Shown here in pieces: positions 38,044-54,699 of a stretch of DNA of 64,000 nt (position 1 is the first letter of the stretch; the number at the start of each line of letters is the position of its first letter). Where the stretch lies: assembly GCA_023213395.1 (NCBI GenBank), contig CM041465.1:215953741-216017740 (forward strand). Reading direction: 5' to 3'. The position numbers and the translations under genes are program-made. The notes beneath the pieces are model-generated. The model saw nothing but the letters and a program-made list of their open reading frames with translations, ran no database searches and had not been told where the DNA came from. The DNA comes from Cycas panzhihuaensis (taxonomy: Eukaryota > Cycadophyta).

Positions 38044-39499
38044 CTAGACTCTACTATTGCTTCATTAGAAACTATGCTTCTCTTACCACCCTCCTCACCA
38101 GCCTATCCTATAAAGACTCATTTTAATAGTTTCTTATTATAAATAAAGCCTTTAACTTCCTTAAAATAATCATGACCTCCACCCTTATCCTCACCACTCT
38201 AGATTTCTCTCAACCATTTCTACTTAAATATGACACCTTTAGTTTTAACTTAGGTGTAATACTCATATAAAATTTTCACCCAATTACATTTAAAAGTCAT
38301 AAGTTTAAAGAACATGAGTGCCAACTCTACACATATCAAGAGGGAATAAAAGTTATTTTGCATGCATTAGATAAATGATACCAATACTTCCTTAGCTTTA
38401 AGTTCACTATTCTAACTAACCATCATAGCCTTCATTATCTTATTGACTAGTTGGTCCTATTTAAAGAATAATCCAAGTGGATCAATCAACTCTGTAAGTA
38501 TTTAATTTTACCATAACATATAAAAAAGGTAAGGATAATGTTGTTGCTAACACTCTCTCTTGCCTTTCACTTGAACCCACCATTCATGTTGTCTCTTAAT
38601 CTTGGCCCACCTAGCTATCTAAGTTAGCCACTACCAACCAATATCAACATGATTACATAATGAATTGCAGAAGTCCATACTTAAAATAACTAGTTTATAT
38701 ATAATAATCATCTCCTCTATAAAAATCATATCTTTGTCCATCTTGCATCATCTTTTATTTCTTACATCCTCTCTAAATATCATTCCATCCCCTTATGAGG
38801 CCACTCTGGATTCAATAAAATCTATTATTATATTTATACTAATTTTCACTGGCTATATATAAAATCTGATATCTTCACCTTCATCTTTGAATGTAACGTA
38901 TTCTAATGTAACAATCTTGAGATAACTGCTGAACTTGGATTCTTCCAACCCTTACATAATCCCCAAGGTAAATAGCAAGATATTGCCATTGGCCTTCCAT
39001 CATCTTCCAATTTTAACTACATCCTTGTTATCAATAATAGATTAACCATGAATTTTCATTTCTTATTAGTCCATGTCTTCTATAAGCTCCATCACCTCTC
39101 TAATTTATATGTCTAATTAAATTTCTATCTTTATGGATTTCCTTCTACCATAGTCTATGATTAAGACCCTAATTTTACTAGGTTATTTTAATATGAACTC
39201 TTTTATGCCTCAGGAGCCTCCTTCAACATGAGTTTAGCATACCATCCTTAGACCAATGGTTAGCCATAGGTCCTTAATAAAATATTAGAAACCTACTTAA
39301 ATTGTTTTACCTTAGAATACCATAGCAAATGAATCTCTTGGTTAGCCCTCATTGAATACTAGTATAACTCCTCACATAATTATGTTATTAGTATATCCCT
39401 ATTCATGGCCCTTTATAATTATCCCTTGCCATACTACCATACTCTTACTACCAACTTACGAATGACTACCATCTAGCAAAAATTTTAGGACATAGACTA
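38044..39499 (+). pseudogene. Gypsy-K copy 2: RNase H and integrase, truncated by deletion
   Basis: Resumes the gypsy gene interrupted at 23245: KAFNFLKIIMTSTLIL, TLDFSQPFLLKYD, SHKFKEHECQLYTYQE, VILHALDK, then integrase with SLAYHP near 39230. It is collinear with 4096-5552. At 39499/39500 it jumps to sequence equivalent to 7131, so the integrase C-terminus, chromodomain-like end, polypurine tract and LTR start are missing. Confidence 0.87.
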
Positions 39500-39503
39500 G
39501 TAA
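39496..39503. other. Deletion scar relative to copy 1
   Basis: GACATAGACTA continues directly into GTAACACTCG. In copy 1 these flank 1578 bp (5553-7130). The two ends share TA, so this is a short-microhomology deletion in copy 2. Confidence 0.85.
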
Positions 39504-40797
39504 CACTCGACCTAATGCACATTATATATTATATTATATATATTTCATTATACATTTTATTTTCTTATATTTTTATTTCATGTTAAGATGTAATCCACCC
39601 TTATTTATAAAACAAAGAGCTAGTGAAATGCCACATTAGGTGTGTGAGATACACTTAGATATATTTTTATCCTTTTAAAAATAATATGGTGAGACACTTG
39701 AGGTGAATAGCCTATGTACAAGTGAACATTTTAGAGGTTGAGTTCTTGAACATGTGTAAGTAATATAAACATTGATACCTACTAATATAGGTGGTAGATA
39801 TGCATAATGGAGGAAAAATACAGGGGCACATTATATGAATGGAGTAATTATTAAGATGGAAGCCTTAGAAAATTACGACTCTTATGCCTAAGCCCCTTTT
39901 GAAAATTCCACATGGTTATTAATGTCAATTGCTAAAGTGAGGAAAAAGTTACACCTAAAGAGTACGATGATTCATTTTTAGAGTATGATTAAAAAGATGG
40001 ATTCTCTCTAATTACCTTATAGCTACCCTAATCTTAAGGTAGTTAGTGGTAAAAGGTAACTAATTACCAAAGGTAATTGACTCTCATTATAAATTCAAAG
40101 GTGGGTGATGATTTTGGTTTTTATCTCAAATACATCATTTTGAGGACTCCATATATATGACTATTTCTCTCTGACCATAGTCTTAAATTATTTTTTCTAC
40201 TCTGAAGCTCTTTAGACTTCTTGTGAAAGATCTTATTTTAGTTGGTTATTAATATACTTGATAATGATTTAGATACCATTAGAGGTGTATTTTCCTAAAC
40301 TTGGTGTGATATTAGGAGTTTTAATGATTTAAAGCAGCATGTGGTATGAAATACATGCTAATATACGATTGTTAATAACTTATTATTTAGTATGGCTGCA
40401 TGAACTAGTTGGGGTTATCCTAGTATTTGTTAGTATAGCTACCTAACCTTGGTGTGATACTAAGGGGTTTCAATAATCTATAGTGGCGGGTGATAAGAAA
40501 CACTTGCTAACATGTGGGATTGTTGCCTTATCTTAGCTATGGTTTTTGATTGTTTATGAATGCAATTACCCAACTTTGATGTAATTCTAAAGGTCCTTAA
40601 TATGATGATAAGGGAGTTATTGTATGATTCCATAACTTAAACATAGACATATTTTTGACATGGTGTGTCTCCATTAATTCTAGCCTTAGTGTAATTCTAT
40701 AGATTTGGTATTTTATAATATCAATCAAGGTGGTTGTCAAAACTTTGTATGATGCTAATGAGTCTTAATATACCCAAGTGGCATAATATATAAAACA
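39500..40797. other. Non-coding repeat DNA, copy 2 of 7131-8428
   Basis: Collinear with copy 1 throughout, including the degenerate GGTGTGATACTAAGG units. No gene is supported. Confidence 0.7.
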
Positions 40798-43508
40798 TAT
40801 TAGAAATAAATGCCTAATATATGTCTAAGATCATATAATACTATAAAGTTAAACATATGAAACAAATAAAGAATATGATGTATAAACATATAAGATATTT
40901 ATGGGAAATGACCACTTCCAATTATATTATCTCAAACTAATATAAATTTATCATACATATCACCACATTAAATCATAATTTAGGAACCACTTAGTCAACC
41001 AATGACGTATAACATAAAAAAGTGTGTATACCATGACCATATAGTATATATAAATGGGGTAATTACATCAATTTAATATTTCCATAGGTTAGCATTACCT
41101 ATAATTTCCTTATTAATGTTCAATCCATGTACATAACTACTTTAAATGTGATTTTGAGACCATATAAAAGTTAAACATCTACTAGAGCATAAGGGTAACT
41201 AGTCGTTATACCCACTAGTCCTCTACAATAGCTTTTGCATATATGGTTCAACAATATTTGCCTACCAAGTAGCCTTCACATACTCCTATTTTACTTATTT
41301 TTGGATCTCCTAGTTGAGATTGCAACTCAAGCAAAAATGTTGAGTTGAAAACCCTTAACCCCGTCTATTACACCATAGAACAAACTTGTAAAAATGGTTA
41401 CATGAGTAGAAACATGTGACAAGATAGCTCTTTTTTTTGGTGTAGGCTCCATTTTAACACCTTATCAAATTAAAGTTTAAACTTCACACCATTAAAATTA
41501 TCCTAAAAAATCTTTAAAGCATATCATATGATTGGAAATCCTCATGAGTAAGCTTCATAATGCAACTAATAACACTCAAATTCAATGCCATATGAAAGAG
41601 ACAATTATTTTACTGGGCATATGTCCTTAACAAATTTAAAAAGAGGAAAAATAGGAATGTAGCCCCTTTGTATCTTAGCTCTTAGTTGCTCATACAACCT
41701 CCTTGTGGACTTAACTAATTCTAAAATACATTGTAAAATGATTCAATACCATAAAGCTTAGAAACTTTAGTTTATAAAAATTATTAAATTAAACTTGTTA
41801 TTCATCATTTTGACATGTGCATGACCTTTGAGGGTAAATTTAATGCCCATTCTTAGTTTTCTTCATAATTTTAATCTAAGGACATATTTCTAAGGTAAAT
41901 CTGACCCTCTAGATGTAACAATAACCTCATATTTGCCTGAAACAAGCTCATAAAGAAGAAAATGATAGTTAAAAGCACCATAATTCTTTAAAAAATACCT
42001 AATAGACATTCTATTTTCCTAATGAACTACCCAACCTCTAAATTTATTAGAACAGATGCCCAATATTATCAACCCTCCTCAACAATCTACTAACTTCATT
42101 GATTTATTATCTATAATCACCAATAAAGCCAAACACAAAGGAAATATGGAGAAAAAATAGCCTAATTCCTTATCAAACTGGTACAAACCATTAAAACTTT
42201 ATTGGCATATAAATATGGTTCTCATAATGGCCTATAAATCTCTATTTACATTTTAAATGTCTCTTTCTTCCTCTTAGATCTCCCTTCTAGCCTATTGTAA
42301 CTTATAAAATAGAAGAGATCTCTCTGCCACATAGTAATTTCACCATTAAATGATAATAACGTGCAAGAATAATGGTGCCTAATTGTTGATAAATAATCAT
42401 GGTGAACACTAGTTGTACCATCCATAATGGTCTACTATTAAGGCCCTAATCAATTCAATCCTATAATTTCATCCTCTTACTAATAGGGTGGTGCACCAAC
42501 AAACTTAATCTTCTCATTGCACATACATAGTCAATTGATAATTTCTTATAAAATATAAGTCCAAATCAATTAAAAAGCTCTACTTGAAAGCCCCAATACA
42601 CTAGTATCTTCACGTGAGCCAACAAATTATTTACTACACCAAACCATGCCACAACACCCTTAATTCTGGCTGACATAATAGAGGGAAAATTTATGGTCTT
42701 CCCATGATATTATTAACTTTATAAGGTGATCAAGCTTGTATCCAAAGCCTTGCTCTCAGACTCTATGTAACACCTACATGTATATTAGAAAAGCATGTGA
42801 ATAACTAGTCTAAAAATAAATTAAAAATAATGATAAACCTCTTTGGGATTCAAGATAACTATAACACTTATGCTCTGACTAGATATTTATGTATAGGCAC
42901 CAATATACTATAGGCTTATGGCACCAACATACTTTAGGTGCCCTATAAAATTATATTTTGAAACCATACATAATGTATAATAGAACCTTACCATATAAAC
43001 ATATAAACTACCTACCTCATTGATAAAAAATAAGTATACTTAAAACAAGTTTAGAATAAACCCTCGATAGGTGGATACACTCATAGTCTTACAACTTGAA
43101 TGGCATCAAAATAGGCTTAAACCTAGGGCTTTAATACCAAACGAAGAGATAAAAAAAATATATAAATAACTTTGATATCATTTATTAGAAATAAATGCCT
43201 AATACATGTTTAAGATCATATAAGATTATTAAATTATGAAGCTAAATAGGTGAAATAAATAAAGAATAATATGTACAAAGACATAACATAAGCTACTTAT
43301 GGGAAATGGCCACTTCCAATTGTATTATGTTAAACCAATGCATATTTATAATACATATCACCACTTGGTTATCCAATCATAACGTAAGAGTCACTTAGTC
43401 AACTAATGACCTACAACATGAAGAAGTGTGTATATGATGACCCTTTAATGTATATTAAAGGGGCAATTACATCAATTTAATATTCTCATGGGTTAATATT
43501 ACCTATCA
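40798..43508 (-). mobile_element. Element D copy 2: non-autonomous LTR retrotransposon
   Basis: Same element at the same site as 8429-11153. LTRs are at about 40798-41108 and 43184-43508, with a perfect AAACA target duplication (40793-40797, 43509-43513). The 5' LTR terminus reads TA rather than TG at 40798. No coding capacity is seen. Confidence 0.87.
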
Positions 43509-47120
<3,612 letters not shown>

Positions 47121-47476
47121 TGTTTGGGAACATAAAATCATACACAAATATTCTCATCCATAGAATCTTTAACCATACATAGCAAGCAAACAAGAGTACA
47201 CATAGAAAATAGATGTACAATACACAAGATTTACATGGGAAAACCCTTTCGAGAAAAAACCCACCACAAAAGGATCCTTTATGGATCACATTGATTATTT
47301 CATAATTGATTGATCCATTGAATACACAAGGGATCAAGGCATTTATATTCTTCCAAGAGGTGTCACCCGATTAGGGTTGTGACCCTCCAAATAAGTCACA
47401 CCCTTTCACTTAATCACCTTAGTTAAACCACATTAACATTAACTTAGCGGCTTAACAAACAACTGTCATGTTAACA
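47121..47476 (-). repeat. 3' LTR of Copia-E copy 2, with polypurine tract at 47477-47486
   Basis: On the plus strand TGTTTGGGAACATAAAATC... to ...GTCATGTTAACA. The minus-strand polypurine tract is TAAGGGGGGA. A TATA-like element (minus strand GAATATAAATGCC) lies near 47339-47351. The R-U5 region carries the conserved plant copia GGGTTTTCCCATGTAAAT-type segment. Confidence 0.9.
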
Positions 47477-47486
47477 TCCCCCCTTA

Positions 47487-48380
47487 ATGTGAATGTAGGA
47501 AGCCTACCAACTACAACAACTATGTTATCATGAAGGTTGGGACTATCCTACAGCTTTGTTATCCTTATTAATACATCACCTCTTAACGATAACATTAGTG
47601 AGTCCTAGTCTGGTATGCATCCTCATGACTTAATCTTTAGTGAGTGACTTGGTGAACATGTTCGCAAGCTAGAATTCACTTCGATAATAGTTGACTTGTA
47701 GCTTCTCTATCTTGATCTGTTCATGAATGTAATAGTTATGAATCTCAATATGCTTCGTACATGTATAAAACTCTAGATTCTTCAATAGGTGAATGGTACT
47801 CTGATTATCAATAAAGATAACTGGATGTCCATTAGAAACTCTAAGAAACTCTAAGAGACCTTACAACCATACTACTTCCTTCACGCTAGCACCGAGTCCT
47901 TGATATTCTACCTCTGTAGAAGATAACACTATTATCTACTACTTCTTCGACTACCATGAAAAAAATCCATTACCAACACCAAAGAGGCATCTAATAGTGG
48001 ACTTTTAATAGTCAGAGTCTCCTCCCCAATCAACATCCATATAGACATGCAAACTTATCTCTTCACCTTGATAGTATTCAAGACCAAGATTGATTGTCTC
48101 CTTTAAATACTTTAGAACTTGCTTTACTACAACTAAATGAGGCTCTTGAGGATTTTGCATATAGTGGGAAACCGATCCAACAATGTATGCGATATTTAGC
48201 CTAGTATGAGTTAAATAGATCAGACTCCCTAGCAACTGGTGATATTTTGTGTCATCGATAAAGGGTTTGTCCATATCCTTCTGCAACTTTACACCTTTTA
48301 TATATGGTGTTATAATTGGTTTACAATTCTACATTCTAAATTTCTCTAGTGAGTTCTTCACATATTATGACTGTAACAAT
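47487..48380 (-). pseudogene. Copia-E copy 2 RNase H, broken
   Basis: The minus strand has a 93-codon open part (48005-48286): MDKPFIDDTKYHQLLGSLIYLTHTRLNIAY, then VKQVLKYLKETINLGLEYYQGEE and LHVYMDVDWGGD. The downstream SSTEAEY, DNQS and DMFTKPL-like blocks are interrupted by stops. Confidence 0.87.
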
Positions 48381-49120
<740 letters not shown>

Positions 49121-49559
49121 GAGGTAGTAGAACTAAATCCCACTTATTATTCTTCATCAAAGAACCATGCTCCTCCTCCATCATAGCTCTCCATCGTGGA
49201 TCTCCTTTCACTTCATTGAATGAATCAAGATGATTGAAGCTATTAGTATCTACCAACAGAGTTTGACTGGCATGCTAACTTCTTATTCTTTTATCATTAG
49301 TCAACGTATGCATCACAACACCAGAATCTTTGAGAGTCTTCCTTGCCCATAAAGATATTGAAGGACTTGTTGCTAGAGATACTTCATCTTATGGTGACTC
49401 CTCACTATTACTCATCCCACTTGGTCCTGCTTCCTCAGGTGTTCCAGCGACTAGCTTATCATCCTCTTCGCTTGATGAATCTAGGAATGTGAGAAGGGGG
49501 GTAAAAAAGCTCCTCTAATGATTTGTCAGTATGATGCATCCATAACTCATTAAATTTTA

Positions 49560-50640
49560 CATCTTGACTAACCACAATCTTCTCCCCCTATGGATCTTAT
49601 AGTCTATAGGATTTATTCTCAGTGCAATACCCCATGAATATGCACTTCAGACTCTTCTAATCCAATTTCTTACTAGTATTATTTAGACGTGGGCATATGC
49701 AATACATCTAAAAGTTCTTAAATAACTAATGATAGGCTTTCAACTAGCCCATTTCTCTTCAAGGGTCATGCTACAAACTATTTGAGTGGGTACTTAGTTC
49801 AAAATATAGATAGTGGTTGCCACAACTTTTACCCAAAACTTCAGTGGCAAGTTTTTAACATGCACCATATACCTCACCATCTCCATCATGGTATGATTTT
49901 TCCTTTTAACAACTCCATTTTATTGTGGGCTATATTAGATTGTAAATTCCTACCTTATACCATGATTACGATAGAACTAATTGAATGTATAATTATCATA
50001 TTTCTTGCCATTATCACTTCTTAAAAATTTTATCTTCTTATCACATTCATTTTCTACCATCGCTTTCCAGTCACAGAAGTGATCAAACACATCTAACTTG
50101 TTCTTAAGAAAATAGACCCAGGCCTTCCTAGTGTAATCATCTATAAACATAAGGGTATACTGAGCTCTTAATATCAAAGGGTTAGGGAGTGGTCTCATTG
50201 AATTTGAGTGTACAAGCTCTAGTTTCTCCTTGTCTCTCTAGGCTTTATCTCGAGTAAAAGGGTAGCAGTGATGCTTTCCATACATACACCCTTTACAAAT
50301 ACCATCTAAGCAGGAAACCAATGGTAATCCTTTCACTATTTTTAACATCTTCAGTAATGCAATCCTCCTATAATTAAGATGTCTGAGGTGATTATGTCAT
50401 AGTTTACTCACTTCTTCTATGCCGGTAACAAAGGCATATGACTTCTTCTCAGATTAAAAATTTTCAAACACCCAGAAGTTGTCTCTAACTTTCCCAGTAG
50501 CAATGATAGCAAAGTTTTGATTTAGATCCTTAATCAGGCATTTATCATTATAGAGCTCCACCTTCAAGCCTTGTTTACAGATTTCCTAGGCTAAAAGAAG
50601 GTTCAACTACATCTTGGGTACATAGTATACCTCAGTAAAC
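49560..50640 (-). pseudogene. Copia-E copy 2 integrase, broken
   Basis: The minus frame 49977-50198 reads MRPLPNPLILRAQYTLMFID then DYTRKAWVYFLKNKLDVF, then KKIKFLRSDNGKKYDNYTFN, giving the core between the first and second catalytic Asp. The C-terminal KLWDP and FMGYC-like region is at about 49600-49680, and the zinc-finger/pre-integrase part runs up to about 50600. Stops interrupt it. Confidence 0.87.
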
Positions 50641-50850
50641 TTATCTCTTGTAATGTATACTTTGCCGATACCTTCCACCAATAAGACGTGAGCATCTCCA
50701 AGGATAATTTTAGCACCACTCTAATTTTTGGTCATCTTATCAAGGTTTTGCCTCTAATAAGAGATATGCTTATGCACTCCAGAGTCAAGTACCCAATAAT
50801 CTCTCCGATCTGACTAAGCTGATAAGGTTTATGCTCTAATGTAAGGAGCA
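50641..50850 (-). pseudogene. Copia-E copy 2 protease, decayed
   Basis: The minus strand reads SDRRDYWVLDSGVHKHIS around 50770-50815, the copia W-x-L-D-S-G active-site block with DSG intact. It continues through IILGDAHVLLVEGIGKVYIT-like sequence. A short fragment with stops. Confidence 0.8.
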
Positions 50851-51660
50851 TCAACACTTTTCCATTTATCATCCTGGTTAACTTTACAGTTGTCATGACA
50901 CTTGAGCCAATAGTTCTTCTCGTAGTGACCATCCTTCTTATAGTAATTACATTTTTTATTGAACTTCTTCTTGTCTTGTGAACTTTCTCCTGACCTTTGT
51001 GTGATATTCTCCTCCTTAGTGGCCTCCTTACTTTGAGTTTTCATGGCTAGGGCTTTGCTTGAATCAAAATGTCCGAGTATTCTATGATGTTGAAGCTTGG
51101 CATCCTCTTCTAGAATTAGGTTTTTAAGCCCATTAAACATTTTTGCTTCCATCACTTTGTCTCTAGTAAAAATGGTCTAAAAAGTGGCGAATGTAGCTGA
51201 CAGCTTTGACATGATTATTGTGAATAACAACACATCATTAATTGAGTTTTGCTTTAGTTCTTCTAGCTTGTTCTTTAAGTCTATTATTTTATTAAGGTAG
51301 GAGCTGATGTTGTTCTCATCTTTCACATACAATTTAAGCAACTCCAACATTAGGGTAAGACATTTATTTATCTTCTTCTTCCCAAACATATCACACAATT
51401 TTATGCATGTTTTATCTAGTTCATCTAGATTATGAACCAAAGCTCTCTGGTCTGGTGTCAGTGATAGTTTCAACAGACCCATGGCCATAAATTTTTTCTC
51501 TTTGAGAGGAACACACTCTTTATGGTCTAGTGGAATCATGTCCTCCTTCACCTTAGTGATACCCTAGAGTTGATTCACCATCAAAATGAGTTCTATATTA
51601 GCCTTCCACTTGTTAAAATTATTACTGTTAAAGATAACCTTGGGTATAATGTGCACCATC
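50829..51660 (-). pseudogene. Copia-E copy 2 gag with zinc knuckle, broken
   Basis: The minus strand starts near 51660 with MVHIIPKVIFNSNNFNKWKA. It continues MIPLDHKECVPLKEKKFMAM, LLKLSLTPDQRALVHNLDEL, then NNISSYLNKIIDLKNKLEEL, VLLFTIIMSKL. The C-terminal part has LILEEDAKLQHHRIL and the knuckle at 50907-50951, CNYYKKDGHYEKNYW, with Tyr at the second and third Cys positions. This is a UBN2-type copia Gag with only a few stops; it is the best-preserved coding part of the element. Confidence 0.9.
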
Positions 51661-53086
51661 TCAATAAATGAGTTTTAATATATTTTAAATAACACCAAAA
51701 ATAAATATCTTTATGATAAAAGCACACCCTTATGTCCTCTTCTAGCTAAAGGGTACACTTTGGAGGGCACCAAACACTGACTATACATATGTTTTATGAG
51801 TCAATGACTATTTTCCCTCATAAATGGCAAACAAAATGCCCTTAAACAACCTTAAAAATGTTAAAAAATGACCCTTAAGGCACTTAAAATGGTGCTCCAA
51901 GAATAAAAGATGGCTCCACATAGCTATAATGCATGGTCTCTAAGTCAAAATATGTAAAATTTTCCTCGATCTGCACTCAAAATGAGTCAAGGATGCTTCA
52001 AATACTTTACACTATGAAAATGTATCATATATCAATGGTATAAAAGGGTCTTTTTATATTCTTTCATTGATGGGAATATGCCAAAAGGCATATTCTCAAC
52101 TAATACAACTTTTTAAAAAAGTTCTTACACCTCTTCACTTAGCGCACATGTTAAAATACTATAAAAAATATATGTTAAAATATAAGAAAGATTCCAAAGA
52201 TTATATTTAACTAAATATATATCCTTCGAAATCTCCCTTAATGTATGATAGGGTGCAGCAACTGTAAACTCTCTCAGTTGACCCACAGACTAGCTCTTCT
52301 CAAACAGACTAGTAATTATCTTAGAGGCAAATCTCCACACACTAGACCAATTGGTAAGCATCCCAAACACACTAAGTTGATGTAGGGAAGTACCCAGGTA
52401 ACACAAAAATATGCCTAGCCAAGGAGAAAAGTGCCTAATTAAGGATAAATATGCCAAACCACCATACAAAACACTCATCTAGCCTTAAAACAATTGTATA
52501 ATACTTATGAGGAGTCATAATTCCAAACATAAAGCACTATGACTCAAAAATCTAGTGGATGATGCTTTATACTACTATATACACACCCTAATCTTAGTAT
52601 AGAGGGCTAAAAACATTCCAAAATGGCTCCAATCTCTCTCTTATATAGACTAGATATAGGTACATCTAGAAAAAGCTCCCTTTTCTAAATTTTATAGGGT
52701 TTTGGATGGGTAAATAACTAGCTTAGTTGTGTACTTAGATTACTATTTTTAGAGTCATTGAATCACCATCAATATGTGTTCCATTTACTTAAATCACCAC
52801 AGCAGATCATCTACCAACTTTAGATGGCCCCTAACGAGCCAACTCTAACCACAACCGTGGCCTTCATGCCTAAATATTGACTTCAATAAATCCTTATGCT
52901 CTATTGAATAGTGATTTTCACTCTTCAACTACCATTGATATGCTTTGATTGCTTCTGCATGTTGCTAGAGATGATAGACCCTTAGGACAAGTCCTGAGTT
53001 TAACAGCTTCACCCAACAACCAATGGTCTTACTGCTATACTCAATGTTAGGCTTCAACTGTGTAGGATCCTATGACTCTGATACCA
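51661..53086 (-). other. Leader and PBS of Copia-E copy 2
   Basis: About 1.4 kb of non-coding leader separates the PBS (53074-53086, minus strand TGGTATCAGAGTC) from gag. It is homologous to 55988-57440 in Copia-G. No conserved frame is seen in either. Such a long leader may hold packaging or translation signals, which I cannot identify. Confidence 0.75.
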
Positions 53087-53441
53087 TGTTTAAGAACATG
53101 AAATCATACATAAATATTCTCGTCCATAGAATCTTTAACCATACACAATAAGCAAACATGAGTATACACAGAAAATAAATGCACAATACACAGGATTTAT
53201 ATGGGAAAACCCTTTCAAGAAAAAATCCACTATAAAAAGATCCTTTATAGATCACATTGATTATTTTACAATTGCTTGATCTATTGAATACATAAGGGAT
53301 TAAGGCATTTATATTCTTCTAAGAGGTGTCACCCAATTAGGGTTGTAACCCTCTAAATAAATTGATCTTTTTGCTTTATCACCTTAGTTAAACCGCATTA
53401 ACGTTAACTTCGTGGCTTAACAAACAACTACCACATTAACA
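53087..53441 (-). repeat. 5' LTR of Copia-E copy 2
   Basis: The plus strand runs TGTTTAAGAACATG... to ...CCACATTAACA, 355 bp, with the PBS directly adjacent. It shares the TATA-like and R-U5 segments with the 3' LTR. Confidence 0.92.
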
Positions 53442-53446
53442 CATCA

Positions 53447-53887
53447 ACCTTAGAAAAAAAGAAATCTATGTGTTTATGTAGATGTATATATGCATGCACA
53501 CACACACACACACATACACATACACATATACATATCTATATATATGTGTGTTTACATATATATATGCATAGATTTATATATATTTATATATGTATTTATA
53601 CATATACATATGCATGCATGCATTTTGATAAGGTTGTATAAATATTATTCTAATAAACTTATGAATTTTACCTATATCTTTTTATTGTTAGATACTTGTA
53701 TGACGTCCTAATTGATATTTTAAGAATAATTATAATAGGTTTTTTAGAAATCACTGCTTAGCTCTAAGAATATTCTATTTATTAAGTAACAAGCTTTGAA
53801 AGCATTTAGAATCTGCCTTAGAACTTTATAATTATATAACATTGAATTTAGCACATGGATCATAAATCATTATTGAGAAACTCTACC

Positions 53888-53941
<54 letters not shown>

Positions 53942-54660
53942 ATGTGTGTATGTTGAAATGAAACATGTAAATTATATTAATAAGATATCATAAAAGTATA
54001 CATAGAGGGTATACAAATTTGACTAACAAAAAGATGTTTAATAGGAGTAAAATACCAAAGACACTTTGAGAGAAATTACAACTAAATAATTAGCCCAAAA
54101 TAAAAAATCCAGATGGCATTATGTATGATAGTAAAAAATTATTATAGCATAGGTTAACTATTAAGATACTACAGAAACCATTTACAAAACATAAGTTAAT
54201 TAAGCTAGGCCTTCTTTAAAGGTAGAGGATTACTAGGACTAGGGTCATCTTTATCCATTTCTTCTTTGATTATTGTAGGGATTAGAACATCCTTGGTATA
54301 ATCTATAACTAAGGGGATAATATAAAAGGCCATAGAAATAATGATTATAGCATAGTCCACTAGAATACTAATAGTATAAGAAGCTATATGAGAAGATGAA
54401 GTTGTGGTGACTTGAAAATCTTCTTAAGATGGCAAATGATACTAATAAACTTATGAATCCAAAGTAGCATAAATTGAATAAGGGGATGGACCATAGTGGT
54501 GTACAAGAATGGAATGTCTTGTAGATAGACAATTATGATTGCAACCATACGATGTAGAAGTAACTAAGGCTAACATAGAAAGAAATTCATAAATATCCAT
54601 AAAAGGATGATACATTATCAAAGAGCTTTCAAAGCATGTTAATAGCTAAGATGTTAGCCT
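53447..54660. repeat. Third copy of the 11.9-13.0-kb repeat block
   Basis: From about 53620 to 54655 the sequence aligns with 11932-13047 and 44281-46395 (landmarks ATAAGGTTGTATAAATATTATTC, GCTTAGCTCTAAGAATATTC, GAATTTAGCACATGGATC). It is more diverged than those two are from each other. At the place of the (TA)n array it has TATATATATATATATG then (GT)n at about 53904-53942. A (CA)n tract is at 53498-53514. Confidence 0.8.
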
Positions 54661-54699
54661 TTATTATGACTTTCATCTATAATATAAGAAAGGGAATTA

